Shown: in pieces, positions 5,355 to 6,520 of the stretch | Numbering within the stretch: the first letter of the stretch is position 1 | Layout of the letters: every line of letters begins with the position of its first letter | Source: Natrialbaceae archaeon B1-Br10_E2g27 | GTDB taxonomy: Archaea > Halobacteriota > Halobacteria > Halobacteriales > Natrialbaceae | Direction of reading: 5' to 3' | Assembly (NCBI GenBank): GCA_001563885.1 | Contig: LKMM01000154.1 | Span: forward strand, 1-6,520 | Length of the DNA: 6,520 nucleotides | The notes under the pieces: generated by a model | What the model saw: the letters and a program-made list of their open reading frames with translations, nothing else | Told to the model about the DNA's origin: nothing | The model's database searches: none | Made by a program: the position numbers and the translations under genes

Positions 5355-6467
5355 GTGACCCCGACGGAACTGCGTGGCGATATTCCCACGCTCGCCGAGA
5401 CGACGTACCTGAACTACGGTGCCCACGGACCGAGTCCACAATCTGTCGTCGACGCTGCCCAGGCGTTCATCGCCCACCACGAGTACGACGCTCCCGCGGC
5501 GTCTGATCCCTACGACGCAGCCTTCGAAGAGTACGAGCGCACGCGCGAGGCAGTTGCATCGTTTGTCGGGGCCAAGGCCGACGAAATCGCGCTCACGGAG
5601 AGTACGTCAGCTGGGATTGCAACAACTGCCGCAGCGATCGATTTCCAGCCTGGCGACGTCGTCGTCCACACCGACCTAGAGCATCCTGCCGGGATCCTCC
5701 CGTGGCAACGTCTCGAGAGTGAGGGAATCGAGGTCCGTGTCCTCGAGACGACCGACGGCTATCTCGACCGCGAGGCGTTTTCCGAGGCGGTCGCCGACGC
5801 CAGACTCGTTGCGTTCAGTGCGCTCACCTGGACCCACGGCACTCGACTCCCGGTGGCAGAACTCGTCGAAATCGCCCACGAGACCGACACGCTGGTCCTC
5901 GTCGACGCCGTCCAGGTGCCGGGCCAGATGCCGATGGATGTCGGCGAGTGGGGGGCAGACATCGTCGCTGCCGCCGGCCACAAGTGGCTGCTCGGGCTCT
6001 GGGGCGGTGGCTTTCTGTACGTCGACCGCAACGTCGACGACCTCGAGCCGCGGACAGTCGGCTACCGGAGTGTCGAGAATCCGACCGGCGATCAGTTTGC
6101 GTTCAAACCGGGTGCCCGCCGGTTCGAAATCGGGACCGCGAACCCGGCCCCACACGTTGCACTCTGCGAGGCAATCGAGACGGTTTCGGCAGTCGGCCTC
6201 GAACGGATCGAACGCAGAGTGAGACGTCTCGCCGGGCGACTCGCGGATGGGGTGCCCGACGACCGCCTGCACAGCCCCCCACAGCCCGAATCCGGCCTCG
6301 TCACGATCGACGTTGACGCACCCGCAGAGACGGTCGACCGACTCGAGCGTGCGGGGTTTGTGATCCGGGAGCTTCCGTACCCGGAGGCCATCCGGGTCTC
6401 GGTTCACGCCGTCAACACGGACACAGAGATCGACGCGCTCCTCGAGGCACTCGCGCCTGCGTGGTAG
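5355..6467 (+). CDS. Class V PLP-dependent aminotransferase-like enzyme
   Basis: A 370-residue fold-type I pyridoxal-phosphate enzyme of the class V aminotransferase group (cysteine desulfurase, isopenicillin epimerase and relatives). From GTG 5355, visible signatures are the N-terminal YLNYGAHGPSP (18-28), the cofactor phosphate loop TESTSAGIATT (81-91), His110 in DLEHPAGILPW where His stacks on the cofactor, Asp184 and Gln187 in VLVDAVQVPG, and the Schiff-base lysine in AAAGHKWLLG (Lys210). The C-terminal domain ends IRVSVHAVNTDTEIDALLEAL. The loop that holds the catalytic cysteine in desulfurases has none, and the only cysteine (Cys271) is elsewhere, so desulfurase activity is unlikely; substrate is unknown. 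GTG 5355 is chosen because homologues usually begin just before such a sequence and GGAG lies at 5340-5343; an in-frame TTG at 5313 would add 14 residues. It is divergent from the VKOR-family gene. Confidence 0.88.
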   Translation: MTPTELRGDIPTLAETTYLNYGAHGPSPQSVVDAAQAFIAHHEYDAPAASDPYDAAFEEYERTREAVASFVGAKADEIALTESTSAGIATTAAAIDFQPGDVVVHTDLEHPAGILPWQRLESEGIEVRVLETTDGYLDREAFSEAVADARLVAFSALTWTHGTRLPVAELVEIAHETDTLVLVDAVQVPGQMPMDVGEWGADIVAAAGHKWLLGLWGGGFLYVDRNVDDLEPRTVGYRSVENPTGDQFAFKPGARRFEIGTANPAPHVALCEAIETVSAVGLERIERRVRRLAGRLADGVPDDRLHSPPQPESGLVTIDVDAPAETVDRLERAGFVIRELPYPEAIRVSVHAVNTDTEIDALLEALAPAW

Positions 6468-6520
6468 CGACGACGCCAATAGCGTATTAGCCGCTCTTTA
6501 TGCCAGCATCCGGCCGTCTA

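Noticed and set aside
4827..5480. Open frame of 217 codons on the minus strand crossing the VKOR/aminotransferase gap
   Set aside because: It overlaps the VKOR-family gene in another frame and the start of the aminotransferase. The product is Arg, Val and Gly rich with no motif.
5676..6479. Open frame of 267 codons antisense to the aminotransferase gene
   Set aside because: The sense strand encodes unmistakable PLP-enzyme motifs across the whole length; the antisense product has none.
6468..6520. Possible promoter TTTATG (6497-6502) for a gene beyond the right edge
   Set aside because: Only 53 bases remain and no start codon or coding frame can be judged, so no feature is called.

Overview
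The window looks like chromosomal DNA from a halophilic archaeon (class Halobacteria). Its proteins are rich in Asp and Glu, codons favour G/C at the third position, and starts are mostly preceded by a T/A-rich box about 25-33 bases upstream with no Shine-Dalgarno sequence, as expected for leaderless haloarchaeal genes. The hexamer CTCGAG is unusually common (24 copies counted by eye), which I associate loosely with the Natrinema/Haloterrigena branch; that placement is inference. No RNA gene, insertion sequence, CRISPR array or phage gene was seen.

Layout. (1) Positions 1-599, minus strand: the N-terminal two thirds of an NAD kinase, running off the left edge. (2) 600-824: a divergent promoter region. 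(3) 825-2108, plus: a single-domain KaiC/RecA-like ATPase with a roughly 195-residue acidic, probably disordered N-terminal tail carrying two near-identical 20-residue motifs. (4) 2191-2430, plus: a small amphi-Trp domain protein. (5) 2503-2931, plus: a UspA-type universal stress protein. (6) 3038-4441, plus: a multi-pass membrane protein whose external domain resembles LssY_C. (7) 4487-5119, minus, convergent with the previous gene: a VKOR-family membrane protein that keeps the CPFC active site but lacks the loop cysteines. (8) 5120-5354: a divergent intergenic region with four related AGTATTG/CAATATTG elements. (9) 5355-6467, plus: a fold-type I, class V PLP-dependent aminotransferase-like enzyme.

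The genes do not form one obvious operon. Genes 3-5 each have their own likely promoter. Genes 1, 3, 4 and 5 read as housekeeping and stress/signalling functions (NADP supply, KaiC-like signalling ATPase, nucleotide-binding stress protein). Genes 7 and 9 are divergent and may share control through the repeated element. The points most worth checking are the duplicated motif in the KaiC-like protein's tail, the VKOR protein without shuttle cysteines, and the paired AT-rich elements between genes 7 and 9. I found no clearly new multi-gene system.
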